Positions 39,315-50,427 are shown, numbered from the stretch's first letter. The stretch: 64,000 nucleotides of DNA from Dermatophagoides farinae (GCF_024713945.1 NC_134677.1:3909001-3973000); one strand, 5' to 3'. Program-made: numbers and translations. The notes: generated from the sequence alone by a model not told the origin.

Positions 39315-40973
39315 TTAACATTTTCTACCTGAATTTGGATATCGTTCTTTTAGTTGCAATTTAAATTTTCTATACAATATTCGATTACGTTCAAGTTCGA
39401 CATCTTTGGTCGGATGAAAGTCACCTGATGTTTTAAATCCTCGATGGATCAGAAAGGCATTGTTAAGCACGACAAATTGATAACCGGCCATGTTTAATTC
39501 ACATGTCTGACTAATCCGATTGAAGCCATATTGTCGAAATCTTTCATCATAGAATGGCACATTATTCCGACTGATGTAAAATGGCTCCCATGGATCATGC
39601 CATTGAACTTGGTAAAGAATCTGTAATCTGAATCTGTCATCATAAAGGTTGGAAATCGATCTAGAATAGTTGACTAATCGATGATCGTGTAACCATGCTT
39701 CATAATCGGTATATTTATGACATTTCCAACAAAGTTCTATATAAAATGGTCTTACATATCGTTGTTCGATTGCATGAATAAGTTTGATTTTGTCATCGGG
39801 TATGATTTGATCATATTCTTCATCACCAAGATTGTTGTGCTGTTTTCGAGCTAATTCGAGATCAATTTCAAACGTAGGCAGTATGAATACCATTAGAGCA
39901 CTGGAACTCTTTCCTGTTAAATTATCACTGAATGTGTTTGGCGGTTGTTTATCAATATTAAAAAAATCTGCATCTTTGAACAATCGTGAATTTTGTATAA
40001 ATTCAAGAAATTTTTCGTACAATAATTTCGAGGGCACCAGGTCGATATCTATGACTAGCGTATATTCTGTAAGTGAATAGCGACGCGCGATATTACGCAA
40101 TAGATTATTTGGATATTCTACATGATGGTTATAATTTTTACTATCTTTTTTATCCATTTGATCGATCAATTCTTTTATATGGCCACAATTTGCCTTCGAA
40201 ACAAATCGATCGAGTTCGGGATAAGAGTCTTTTATTTCAGACCAACGTAGAAAGTCCAATAAGCTACGAACTTGGCGATTGTTTAGTTTGGAAGAAAAAT
40301 TTAATGGATAAACTAGATGAAAGCTCGTACGTTGTTGGATAAACGGGTTACAATAACGCAACAAAAGAATTGCCTCAACTACAACTGGAATTTGTTGTAT
40401 GGTCACGGCAAATATGGCCATCGATATAGGACCATTCCATCTGCGTGACATCAGATCCAGATTGTACAATTGTGTGACGGTTGAATGTGATGCAATGGAC
40501 AAGTCATTCTTTTTGTATAAATGATTGCCATCCAATGTGTCCAATTTGTTGATGATTGAATAACGCCAACGAGAATTTTTCAATTGATCGGCTGTCGATA
40601 GAAAATGTAGAATTCGATGTTCACCAGATGAATCCAACACTGAACTTAATGATTTTAAGGAATTATACATCTGTTCACGTTCAATATTAACCATATCGAT
40701 TGAATAGAGAACATTCTGTTCTTGTTCGCCAACATTGTTGTTCGTATATTTGAATTTATCACTATTATCACTTTTTTTACTTTGGCTACTCAAATGATTA
40801 TTTTTGATGCTATTGGTCCGTGATTCCAAACGAGACATCAATGACATATGAATTATCTATGTATGAAAATAAAAATTAACAAAAAAAAATTACATTTTTT
40901 ATCATCATCATACCTGAAGGACGGCAATCAAAAAGACGAGAAAAAGTACAACTTTACGAAATAAATGAGACAT
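39315..40973 (-). CDS. B4GAT1: Beta-1,4-glucuronyltransferase 1-like (GT49)
   Basis: Two exons, 40973-40914 and 40856-39315; 533 aa. Exon 1 encodes the start of a type II anchor (KVVLFLVFLIAVLQ). A Ser/Asn-rich stem follows, longer than in vertebrates. The GT49 domain has RWNGPISMAIFAV, YPNNLLRNIARR, the DxD motif in VIDIDLVPS (~290-292), CHKYTDYEAWL, WEPFYISRNNVPFYDERFRQYGFNRISQ, and NAFLIHRGFK. In animals the enzyme adds glucuronic acid to the alpha-dystroglycan glycan in the Golgi and primes matriglycan synthesis by LARGE. It ends convergently with the syntaxin gene. Confidence 0.9.
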
Positions 40974-41141
40974 TTATTCCCATTTATTTTTGAACATTAT
41001 TGTCAAAATTTTCATTGGATTTAGAATTTCATCATTCCAAAAAAAAAATTATCACAGAATCTGATTCTGATTCAGAAACAACATTGTGCCAAAATATCGA
41101 TTGAGCACAATCGCGATTAATGGATTGACACACTGAAAAAT

Positions 41142-41182
41142 ACAGTAAGGCCCCGCTTAATGTTGCTTCGTTTAACGCTGTT
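41142..41182. mobile_element. One end of a short TA-flanked MITE family
   Basis: ACAGTAAGGCCCCGCTTAAT followed by a GTTTAACGCTG block. It resembles the termini of the element at 47526-47739 (CGCTTAACGC cores beside ACAGTAA). Only one end is visible, so the copy is truncated or eroded. Confidence 0.5.
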
Positions 41183-41346
41183 TTTTTATAATATGAAAGG
41201 TTAAAAACTAGCTTATAAGCAAAAAATTTACATAAAGTTACAAAAGTTACATATTAACCTCCATCAAAGATGTAAAATTATCATCACGAAATTCAAAGGA
41301 ATGTTTTGAACTTGGTCTTTTTTGAACGTTTTGATTCAATGATGCT

Positions 41347-41578
41347 ACCCTGGTAGTGCGAAAACGTCTGAAAGACTTCTTTCAGACGTCAGAATTCTGG
41401 GTCGTTTATGGTGATTTTTCAATGCTGAAGTTAGCTAAGTCTGACAACATTCAGACACCACTAGTGGTAGTGCGAAAACGTCTGAAAGACTTCTTTCAGA
41501 CGTCAGAATTCTGGGTCGTTTATGGTACTTTTTTGATGCTGAATTTAGCTAAGTCTGACAACATTCAGACACCACTGT
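41347..41578. repeat. Two direct subterminal repeats of the transposon left end
   Basis: Two ~115-bp copies in tandem, each starting with the GGTAGTGCGAAAACG block and ending with a CAACATTCAGACACCACT block. Each contains a hairpin, GTCTGAAAG-ACTT-CTTTCAGAC. They probably serve as transposase-binding sites (inference). Confidence 0.85.
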
Positions 41579-41799
41579 AGGCAATAGATTTCCCGGGAAT
41601 TTTCTTTCATTTCACTCATTTTGATTTCTGAAATTTTTTTTATATATTATTTATTATATATATTTTAATTTGTATTAGGATAATAAATTAACAAAAATTA
41701 ATTATTAACATAGATATAAACATAGGTTATTACAAATTTAAAAAAATGACTGGAAAAAATAAAAAAATAAGCGAAAAATGATGATATTGCAACATTTAA

Positions 41800-42735
41800 T
41801 TAATCATCATTTGATGTGGATGGTGATTTGACTGACAATTCTGTTTTGTAAAAAAATCAAAATGAAATATAAGTACGATCACATAATAATGTATATAAAA
41901 GACTTACTTTTTTTCAACTGGTACCGATTCCAATTGTCAAAACGTTTGTTTATTCGTTGTTTAGCATTATTTTTTATTTTATTATACTCTCCTCCTTTTT
42001 CAACGACTTTTGCCCTTGAATAATGCTCTAAATGTTGCGATGATATTGGTTGAAGAAAGTTTATTGAAGTGACTTACCAATTAATAAATCGATCGCTTTT
42101 TTAAGCTCGTTTGGAAGATCTTTAATCGACTTGTATTTTTGTAAGATTTTTCTTCCAAAAACCGAATCTAAAAGGTTAGCCAGGTCGCTATTGCCACTAT
42201 CTCTAGCGGCGATATGTAAAAATTCGCCTTTGACTAGCCATTTATCTTCCAATAAAAAATCTCCATTTTTCATAGAATTATTGATTACTAATGGATTGTC
42301 GATTTTTTTCATTTCATTTTTTATCCATATTTCCATCGTATCAACTTTTTCGGACAAATGATTCAATTTTTGTCTTAATTTTGCACAACATAAATTTTCA
42401 CATTGGCAATCTTCATCATCAATAATATTATTAATAATTTCATCGTCTTCATCAATTTTTCGTTCATTCTTTTTATTTTCATTTTCTTCAAAAACTGCAA
42501 GGTCCGTTTCAAGTTTTCCAAAATTAAGATTAGTGAATGCTCGCAAAAACGACAATACATTGTATTGTAGATGATCTTTGAATTCATCTACTGTATTAAT
42601 TTGATTTTCTGAAAAAGAACATGAGGTAAAAAACAAAACATTCTCAAAAGCAAAAACCGAATACTCACCCTGCATATAATTAATAAATGATGAATATTCC
42701 TCGCTTGAATTGCAAAAATTAATTATGGAAACCAT
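41800..42735 (-). CDS. Transposon-encoded accessory protein, possible BEN domain
   Basis: Four minus-strand exons: 42735-42669, 42608-42078, 42027-41908 and 41840-41800, all GT..AG and in phase; about 252 aa. The middle is acidic with a Cys cluster (DCQCENLCCAK), then a coiled-coil-like stretch. Residues ~135-200 (KWLVKGEFLHIAARDSGNSD through LANLLDSVF) resemble a BEN DNA-binding domain. That likeness is by eye and weak. A basic C-terminus follows (KQRINKRFDNWNRYQLKK). It lies head to head with the transposase, about 500 bp apart, and probably helps recognise element ends or regulate transposition. Confidence 0.6.
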
Positions 42736-43229
42736 ATTCGACCACACAAATCTTTTCAAATAATGACGAAATTATTTTTTCAAATGATGACGAAATACTT
42801 TTTTCAAATGATGACGAAGTAATCCATTCAAACAACGGCGAAACAATGGCAGAAAAACCGCAATGTTACACGAAAATAAAAAGAAAAAAATCGAATTCGG
42901 TGCAGCTCATAACTGATAAGAAGAAGCATTTTTTGAACATACACCCTCCGCACATTGGACAGTAGTGTGAAAAAATTTAGTCTTCGCGAAGCACAAACAT
43001 ACACATTTTTTCACACTCATGTATGTTTGGGGCTTTGACATGAGTACGCGCACACCAAAATCATTTTTTTGCAGTTATTTTTTCGCTTTCACAAAAGCGT
43101 AATACTCAACAAGTATCGACAATTTTTATATTGACAATTTTTTTGCACTTGCCTGTTTTTTTCTCTTCCTTCGAGTTTCGAGATTGTTGTTGTTTGATTG
43201 ATTTTTGTTTAATTATCACGTTTATCACC

Positions 43230-45824
43230 ATGAAGCGATCTGATGAATCGGAAAAACAACACGAAATGGCTGATCAACAAATGCCATCCTTTTCCCAAAG
43301 TTATCATAGTGAATCTTTTTTGAAAAAAGTTCAAAGACGAAATGAAAAATTTTCAACTTTTGTCAATAAAGTTTTGAATCGCAATGCACAAGTCTCGGAT
43401 TCAGAATCTCCTGCTGGGAGTTCTGCTGAAACTATAATTAATAAATATCACGTTGAACCTGGAATTATATATGATGATGATGACCTTCAAAAATATGCAT
43501 CTGATAGCGATGATGGTGATGATGAAATCGTACATCAAGAATCAACCATTGAATTTGAAAATTTTTCTCGGAGAATCGAAATGAATGAAATGGAACGTAT
43601 TATGATAATTCTGTTGCATCAGGCAAGATTCAATACCACAAACAAAGAGATTGAAATCTTTTCTAAATCTCTAAACAACATGGCATATCGTCATTGTTGC
43701 ACTACTGGTGGCGAACCTATTGTATCGTGTTCGGACTGGGACACCATAATTACAAAAGTCCCAAATTCGTTTACGCCTACAATTTATAAATATTTTTATT
43801 CGCAATGTGGAGATATCATTGGGCCAGTTAACGAATTAAATATTCCAACAACTTGTTGCTACAGTCATGAATCTTGTCGAATTATTCCATCACAAAAAAT
43901 GAAAAGCGATTCTTCATCATTTTTTTGTTACATCCCTCTCTCCAAGTGGCTTCATCATCAAATTCCATTGTATTATTCAAAATTGAGAATTACACGCCCG
44001 AAAGAAAGTAAATTTTTCCACGATTTATCCAATTCAGAACGATATCGCCAACTCGTAACATCATCATCATCATGTTCAATTCCTACCCTAACTTTGACAT
44101 TGACTTGGGACGGTGTAGCTTACACAAACGATGGCTCTCAAAGTATGTGGCCACTTTGCGCCTATTTAAATGAACTTCCTTTTCAAGAACGTATAAACAA
44201 TCCTATGCTTATTGCACTTCATTCTGGTAGTTGTAAGCCATCCTCTGATATCGTTATAAAGCCACTTGTTGATGAACTCGTCTCATTGTCCACCGATCCA
44301 ATAATTATCGATGTTGATGGTAATGAAAAAAAGTTTTTTGTTAAACTTCTTCTAGCAATTGCAGATGCACCAGCACGAGCCGTTCTTTTAAACAGCACAC
44401 AATTCAATGGTTATTACGGATGCCAATGCTGTGAGATTAAAGGCACGTATGACAATGATTTCAAGTCAATGTTGTATATACCAAATAGAAAATACGACAA
44501 TTCTTTATCATTTGACTTCAAACTTCGGACAAATATAAGCTGGCGGAGCATTGCCAGTAATAATCGTGGAAAGTCAACTATGGGCATCAAAGGAAATTGC
44601 CAGCTTATGAAATTATCCTACGTTGACATGTCGATAATATGTCCACCGGAAGCAATGCATTCCCAATATTTGGGTACGGTGAAGAGTATCATCAATAGAT
44701 GGTTAGATGATGATTTGGCTACGAAAAGATGGTATCAAGTATTACCAAACGAAAAAAAAAATGAATTGAAAACAACAAAATTAAACAAAACACAATTGAG
44801 CATTGTGGATGAACGACTTTCATCAATTAAATTTCCTGAAGGTGTTCTGAAAGCGATGCCTCAATTGTCGCAAAAACGAAATTTAAAAAGTATGGACTAT
44901 GAACTTCTTCTATTTTATGGTTTCATATGTTTTGAAGGAATTGTTGAAAGAGGAAGATGCGAAAATTTCAAACAATTGGCATTTATTCTGTCAAAATTAT
45001 CATCACGTATGATATCAAAAATGACGGATTTACGCCATGTTGATTCTGAAATTGCAAAATTTTTCACATCATTCGACCAAGTATATTCAAGCAAGGAAAG
45101 ATTCATGTGGAAAATCAACGTCCATTTTCTCGCTCACTTTCTGGACATGGTAAAAAATTATGGGCCCCTTCCGGTTCAGACCGCATATTTTACCGAGAAC
45201 ACAATGGGGCTCATTGCAAAACGCGTCAAGACTGGGACAAACGTAACTCAACAAGTTATGAAAAAATTTCTGACCTACCAATCCATCATTTCGTCTTGCC
45301 GAAACAATACATCTCACATGTCAGAAATGTTTCTAAAATCTCTCTACAATTATATGCCGAAACTGTGTCCAAACAACACACCCATCAAAGTTTTCCAGGA
45401 AGTGTATAAACCAATCGGTGCAGAAAATAAATTACTTGGCCAAGGCACATTTCAATCTCAAAAACGAATACGTATCAAAGAAAAAATTGTTTGTACACGA
45501 AATTACAACCAAACCGCAGCAAAATCGACAAATAATCATTGCATCAAAACAGAAATTGGAAAATATTATATCGTGGAAAAAATCATCAAAAACGATAGAA
45601 ATGAAACTTATTTGATTTGTAATGAATTTTTAAATTGCCAAAAATTACTGCTGAGAACAACAGAAAGAAAATTAGAAAATTTGCATTTTTCATACATCAA
45701 AACATTTTCAAAGATTTCTACGATGACCGTTAAATTAAAGTGTTCTGATTTTTTCGAGCTTGCAACATATGCAAATGTAAATGGCGTCAACTATTTATTT
45801 GACATTTTCAACAAACATTTGTAA
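43230..45824 (+). CDS. Tnp2-like transposase
   Basis: A single 864-aa open frame with no stop. The core matches the Tnp2 (Transposase_21) plan: DGVAYTNDGSQSMWPLCAYL, LPFQERINNPM, HSGSCKPSSDI, PLVDELVSL, then IADAPARAVLLNSTQFNGYY followed by GCQCC, and later CPPEAMHSQYLGTVK. A GPLPVQTAYFTENTMGLIAK block follows, and the C-terminus is basic. It would cut and join the element's own ends. I chose the ATG at 43230 because the frame upstream has no methionine and low-complexity content. No terminal-repeat decay or frameshift is visible. Confidence 0.82.
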   Translation: MKRSDESEKQHEMADQQMPSFSQSYHSESFLKKVQRRNEKFSTFVNKVLNRNAQVSDSESPAGSSAETIINKYHVEPGIIYDDDDLQKYASDSDDGDDEIVHQESTIEFENFSRRIEMNEMERIMIILLHQARFNTTNKEIEIFSKSLNNMAYRHCCTTGGEPIVSCSDWDTIITKVPNSFTPTIYKYFYSQCGDIIGPVNELNIPTTCCYSHESCRIIPSQKMKSDSSSFFCYIPLSKWLHHQIPLYYSKLRITRPKESKFFHDLSNSERYRQLVTSSSSCSIPTLTLTLTWDGVAYTNDGSQSMWPLCAYLNELPFQERINNPMLIALHSGSCKPSSDIVIKPLVDELVSLSTDPIIIDVDGNEKKFFVKLLLAIADAPARAVLLNSTQFNGYYGCQCCEIKGTYDNDFKSMLYIPNRKYDNSLSFDFKLRTNISWRSIASNNRGKSTMGIKGNCQLMKLSYVDMSIICPPEAMHSQYLGTVKSIINRWLDDDLATKRWYQVLPNEKKNELKTTKLNKTQLSIVDERLSSIKFPEGVLKAMPQLSQKRNLKSMDYELLLFYGFICFEGIVERGRCENFKQLAFILSKLSSRMISKMTDLRHVDSEIAKFFTSFDQVYSSKERFMWKINVHFLAHFLDMVKNYGPLPVQTAYFTENTMGLIAKRVKTGTNVTQQVMKKFLTYQSIISSCRNNTSHMSEMFLKSLYNYMPKLCPNNTPIKVFQEVYKPIGAENKLLGQGTFQSQKRIRIKEKIVCTRNYNQTAAKSTNNHCIKTEIGKYYIVEKIIKNDRNETYLICNEFLNCQKLLLRTTERKLENLHFSYIKTFSKISTMTVKLKCSDFFELATYANVNGVNYLFDIFNKHL

Positions 45825-46213
45825 TTATTAAACACATAAATAATAATGTTTTTGTTTCAGTATTCGGTTTTTTTGTTTTGTAAATAATCAATCAATATCA
45901 ATAAATTTTAATTCACTAATTGAATACACAACCAAATATATATATGATATATTATATATTAAATATGATCAAATATGATATATTTAATTTAGTCTCAAGA
46001 TAATTTGCAACATTATAATTAATAAAAAAAATAATTATAATTAATTGTATACAAAGTGTGTTCAGATTTTTTAAGCCATAATAAGGAGATTAAGAATTAT
46101 TTTGTCAATTTTCAGATTCAGAAAATTTCTGACGTTCTCAGACATTTTCAGAACCAAAAAAGATGTTTATCAGAAAGATTTTCAGACTTTCAGCCTTTTC
46201 GCACTACCAGGGT
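45825..46213. other. Right subterminal region of the transposon
   Basis: AT-rich with an AATAAATTT signal near 45900 and a dense cluster of TCAGA/TCTGA motifs between about 46110 and 46195, just inside the right inverted repeat. Confidence 0.6.
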
Positions 46214-47039
46214 ATGCTACTTTTCAATTATGATTAGTCGAAACATATTCGTATTGCAACTTGACTTATTTATTTATTGACTGTCATCTCGACTTGCCAA
46301 TTTGAACTCGGCCACTTGTTGACTTATTCACTCGATTGATTTTTGTACCTATCGACTTTTTAAAATGTTCATCTCTGTCTTGAAATGTTCAATCAATGAA
46401 TCATAATTATTGACTGACGATCAAGTTCAATCTTTGCCACATTCATCCGTCACACACATTGGCTACATGAAAATCAATCATTTCGATGGATTCGAATTCT
46501 CATCGCTCTGATCAAAAGAAAATATTCTGGATATTCAGATGAATCTTTCAATTAATGGTAAATTTCTTTATTTCAACGTGACTTATCTCTAATTCTCATT
46601 CACATTCTAATTTCAGATCGTAACTTGGGAATAATGAAAATCATAGATGAACACAACATTCTGGATGAATGGTAAATGATTGAATTTTCATCAACTCATA
46701 TTCTAATTACCATTCCTTTTGTTATACATTAACAAGTGCACGATCGCCGAATGATCAATCAGTCAAAGTCAATCTGGCTATCTCAACTTTTCGTCATCAT
46801 CATCATTTACGAGAATATGGATAACTGAGTAAAGACCCTTGAAATAAATGTAAATTATTCAATTTTTATCAATTCCGATTCTAATTATCTTTTCCATTCA
46901 CAGGCATCCATTGGATTATCAAAATTCTCTGGCTTCATTTTATAATTTATCTCAAAAATTCGACCGTTTCATCAATTTGTGGCTTTTAATTTGAATTTGA
47001 ATTTGTATTTTTTATTTTATCTTCTTATAATAATAAAGT
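46214..47039 (+). other. Exon-like pieces of an unrecognised or decayed gene
   Basis: Several short open stretches sit between GT donors and pyrimidine-rich AG acceptors on the plus strand. One reads WIRILIALIKRKYSGYSDES near 46490-46550. Others read RNLGIMKIIDEHNILDEW (46618-46671) and SPNDQSVKVNLAISTFRHHH (near 46743-46820, then TAA). The first is interrupted by TAA. They could be 3' exons of an eroded gene, perhaps the cytoplasmic end of an older cell-surface gene, but I recognise no family. Confidence 0.25.
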
Positions 47040-47230
47040 ATGCGGCCTCCACACACACACATACCACTCACACTACACAACACCACCACTACCACTAATG
47101 TCACACACACACAAAGGACACGACATGTATATAAGTCATGACACAAACACTGGACACACACTTGTTGTTTAACCTTTGATTAGTTGACTAATAAAGTTCT
47201 TCTTCTCAACCGTTGCACGAACGTTACTAT
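47040..47230 (+). other. Possible solo LTR-like promoter/polyadenylation segment
   Basis: A CA-rich stretch, then a TATA-like TGTATATAAG (47126-47135), and ~60 bp later AATAAAG followed by a pyrimidine-rich run. That order is typical of a retrotransposon LTR, but I could not define TG..CA ends or a target duplication. Confidence 0.25.
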
Positions 47231-47525
47231 AATAATTTTTTAATTTCCTGATTTATTCCGAAAATAAATAAAACAATCAAAAAAATCGGGATACTATCGA
47301 TTGTCATGATAGTCTCGTGATTTGTTGAAACTAAAAACAATCGAAAAAAATCGGGATACTATCGAATAAATCGTTCACCACCCGATTTTTGCTACATGGT
47401 TTATTTCTATGCTTCCAACATTGTTACTTTGGCTGTACAAATTTTCTCTCATTTTTTTCGTAACTATTTTCTATGCTTCTTCTTCAATCCTCACTTCTGA
47501 GAGTGTTTACAGTATTTACAATATT

Positions 47526-47739
47526 TACAGTAAAACAACGCTTAACGCGGGGTTACGTTCCAAAAATATTGAGCGTAAAGCGAAACAACAGCGCAAAGTG
47601 GGGTTATTTTTGCATAATTTACATAATGCATTTTTACTCTTCATATACAATGTAACAATGTATTGCAATGTAATGTAATTGCACAGCGTTATATCGAAAC
47701 AGCGCTAATCGGGGCAGCGTTAAGCGAAGTATTTCTGTA
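47526..47739. mobile_element. TA-flanked MITE, 214 bp including the TAs
   Basis: Imperfect inverted ends: TACAGTAAAACAACGCTTAA at the left and a right end whose complement reads TACAGAAATACTTCGCTTAA. TA lies at both borders, as expected of Tc1/mariner/pogo-type insertions. There is no coding capacity, and the interior repeats the GCGTTAAGCG-type blocks. Confidence 0.7.
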
Positions 47740-47789
47740 ATGTCGTAAAATATGATTGTTATATACGACCATAATTACGTTCTATATTA

Positions 47790-48905
47790 TGGGGGAGGAT
47801 AATGGTCTGGGGGTAAATTACCCCATCATTTATAAATTTGCCTCCCCCATTTACACATATTAACACATATACACGCATATACACATTCGACGTCGGTTCA
47901 AATCCCATCGCGGCCGCCTGGGTTAATATAAAAAATAGTCAGTGCTGGGGGTGGATAGTGGTTTGCGCATAATCACTTATAAATTTGCCTCCCCCTCGCT
48001 TATAAAACCTATTTGTTGGGGAGGATAGTGGACAATCACTTATAAATTTGCCCCCCAATTATTTATATACACATACACACTTGCGCATAAAGTAATTTAA
48101 AAAATAGTCAGTGTTGGGGGTGGATAGTGGTTTGCGCAATCACTTATAAATTTGCCTCTCCCTCGCTTATAAAACCTATTTGTTGGGGAGGATAGTGGAC
48201 AATCACTTATAAATTTGCCCCCCAATTATTTATATACACATACACACTTGCGCATAAATAATTTAAAAAATAGTCAGTGTTGGGGGTGGATAGTGGACAA
48301 TCACTTATAAATTGGCCTCCCCCTTGCTTATAAAACCTATTTGTTGGGGAGGATAGTGGACAATCACTTATAAATTTGCCCCCCAATTATTTATATACAC
48401 ATACACACTTGCGCATAAATAATTTAAAAAATAGTCAGTGTTGGGGGTGGATAGTGGACAATCACTTATAAATTGGCCTCCCCCTTGCTTATAAAACCTA
48501 TTTGTTGGGGAGGATAGTGGACAATCACTTATAAATTTGCCCCCCAATTATTTATATACACATACACACTTGCGCATAAATAATTTAAAAAATAGTCAGT
48601 GTTGGGGGTGGATAGTGGACAATCACTTATAAATTGGCCTCCCCCTTGCTTATAAAACCTATTTGTTGGGGAGGATAGTGGTATGGACCATAATTGTCCG
48701 ATCACTTATAAATTTGCCCCCCAATTATTTATATACACATTTACACATTACATATAAATTAATTTAAAAAATAGTCAGTGTTGGGGGTGGATAGTGGACA
48801 ATTACTTATAAATTTGCCTCCCCCTCGCTTATAAAACCTATTTGTTGGGGAGGATAGTGGTAGGGACCATAATTGTCCGATCACTTATAAATTTGCCCCC
48901 CAATT
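47790..48905. repeat. Minisatellite with ~161-179-bp units
   Basis: Six occurrences of AATAGTCAGTG (TAG at about 47936, 48105, 48271, 48432, 48593, 48772) mark units spaced 169, 166, 161, 161 and 179 bp. Each unit contains two G-rich GGATAGTGG boxes, each followed by ATCACTTATAAATT and a C-rich GCCCCCCAATT or CCTCCCCC block. The two 161-bp units are nearly identical. GC-rich blocks stand out against the AT-rich surroundings. Confidence 0.9.
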
Positions 48906-49184
48906 ATTTATTAAACAAATTAATCTCGAGTATCAAAATATGACTTTATTGATGGAACGACAAAAACGAATTAATAATTACAACTATCATTTAAATCACA
49001 CAACACTTTATGTGTTGACTTTTTGTACTCGCTGTCTTTGTGCAAAAATGCTCGTTTTTTCTCAAGTTTCGTCTTGTTCATTTTTGATGAAATGATCATG
49101 AAATTCTCAACCATATCGAGTTATGATGATTATTTGGTACTGACAAATGTTAACCAATATTTCGGGTATGTCTCATGTTATGAT
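48906..49184. other. Short spacer between minisatellite and second transposon
   Basis: AT-rich with no supported feature. Confidence 0.5.
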
Positions 49185-49880
49185 AAAGGGTATCGCCAAA
49201 TAGCATCAAAAATATGTCTTTTCTTCCGGTTGGTCAATCTTTTGTGGTAACTTTGGTTGTGGGGGTGAAAAAAAATTTTTGGGAGATTTTTGTACAGGAA
49301 GCTCCGCCCACTTCCGGTTAATCCGCAAAAATCACCTTTTCACATAAAATCGATTTTCACAGCCGTTGTTTGAGCGATTTTGACAGAACTTTTTTTATTA
49401 TTATTTTTTAATTAAAATTACACAAGAAAAATATAATTTGAACCTTACGAATTGAATTTTTAAGGGTGAAATATCAAAATAAAGACAAAAAATCGCTATA
49501 TTTCATAGAATACAATTGGTGAGGACTCAATTTTTTTGAATTCAAAAAGTCAATCTAAATCACTACTTAAATTCAAAACCGGAAGACGATTCGATCATGG
49601 TTGCATTTTTGAGAGCCAAAAAACAAATTATGTCCATGCCATTTTTTGTATTGCGATCACGTGATGCTGGTTCGACCAACTGAACTTGCAGTGTAACTGA
49701 CTTACAAATAATTTTTTCCTTGACATATATGATTTTTTACAAGATTAATTAAAAATGTATAGATTTTATTTTATTATTTGAAATGTAAAAAAATGAACAT
49801 TTGATAAACAAAAGATTGAAAACTAATCCCTATCACTATCAGATTCTAAAATCAAACAACGTTGTCAAAGCTTACAATCA
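49185..49880. repeat. Left inverted arm of the second transposon
   Basis: Reverse complement of the right arm, including the shared CCGGTTTTGAATTTAAGTAG-type block. The inner part extends into an inverted copy of the transposase 3' coding end (ATCAAACAACGTTGTCAAAG), with about 22 bp missing. Confidence 0.85.
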
Positions 49881-50427
49881 TGATAAAGCAATCATGCAGC
49901 AATAAAGAGACGAATATCATACACCATTTGTTTCTGCATTTATGACCTTGGTACATTTCTTAGCCATTAATTGGTCATTTTTAGATCATGTTGTTCGTTA
50001 TCTAAATAAATCAAACAAAAAGTTCCGTGTATACCAATGTCATAAATGCACACACTTAATCTTGAAATATTGATTATCTGTTGACAATGTGGTTGTGCAT
50101 TTATGACCTTGGTATACAAGGAAAAATTTGAAGATAACGAACAATTATTGATAACGAAACCCCATGTTCACCTGACATTAGCACAGATAGCTGAAAAGCA
50201 ATAAAAAATCCAATTAGAGAATTTTTGTATAAATATTCTAAGCCAGAAAAGAATCGGTGCTCAGTGTCTAACATAGTTACTAACAAACAAGGTGCTATTT
50301 TTCAACTCTATTTTTCGATATTGAACGATTTTTTTTCATCGTGAATTTTTCATCTCAAAAGTGACATATACCTGAAATTAAAATATCAAGTTAATTTTAC
50401 TAATCAATTTTGTGACAGAAAATAACC
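49881..50427. other. Transposon 5' region with nested small hairpin repeats
   Basis: A block of the form GCATTTATGACCTTGGTA occurs at about 49938 and 50098, and its inverted form lies near 50030-50047. This suggests remains of a small foldback insertion upstream of the transposase ATG. Confidence 0.45.

Larger units (their letters stand above)
41347..46213 (+). mobile_element. Complete 4.87-kb DNA transposon, Tnp2/CACTA-like
   Basis: The ends are inverted: ACCCTGGTAGTGCGAAAA at the left and its reverse complement at the right, with looser matching inside. A direct repeat ATGCT flanks both sides (41342-41346 and 46214-46218), consistent with a 5-bp target duplication. Inside are an uninterrupted transposase and a divergent four-exon second gene. 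Direct subterminal repeats and many TCAGA motifs lie at both ends. The Tnp2-like protein places it near EnSpm/CACTA elements, but the termini are not CACTA and the duplication is 5 bp rather than the usual 3, so the family label is tentative. It is intact enough to be recent. Confidence 0.85.

Noticed and set aside
47409-47678. Coding frame over the MITE
   Set aside because: It crosses the inverted ends of the element and has no domain or splice support.
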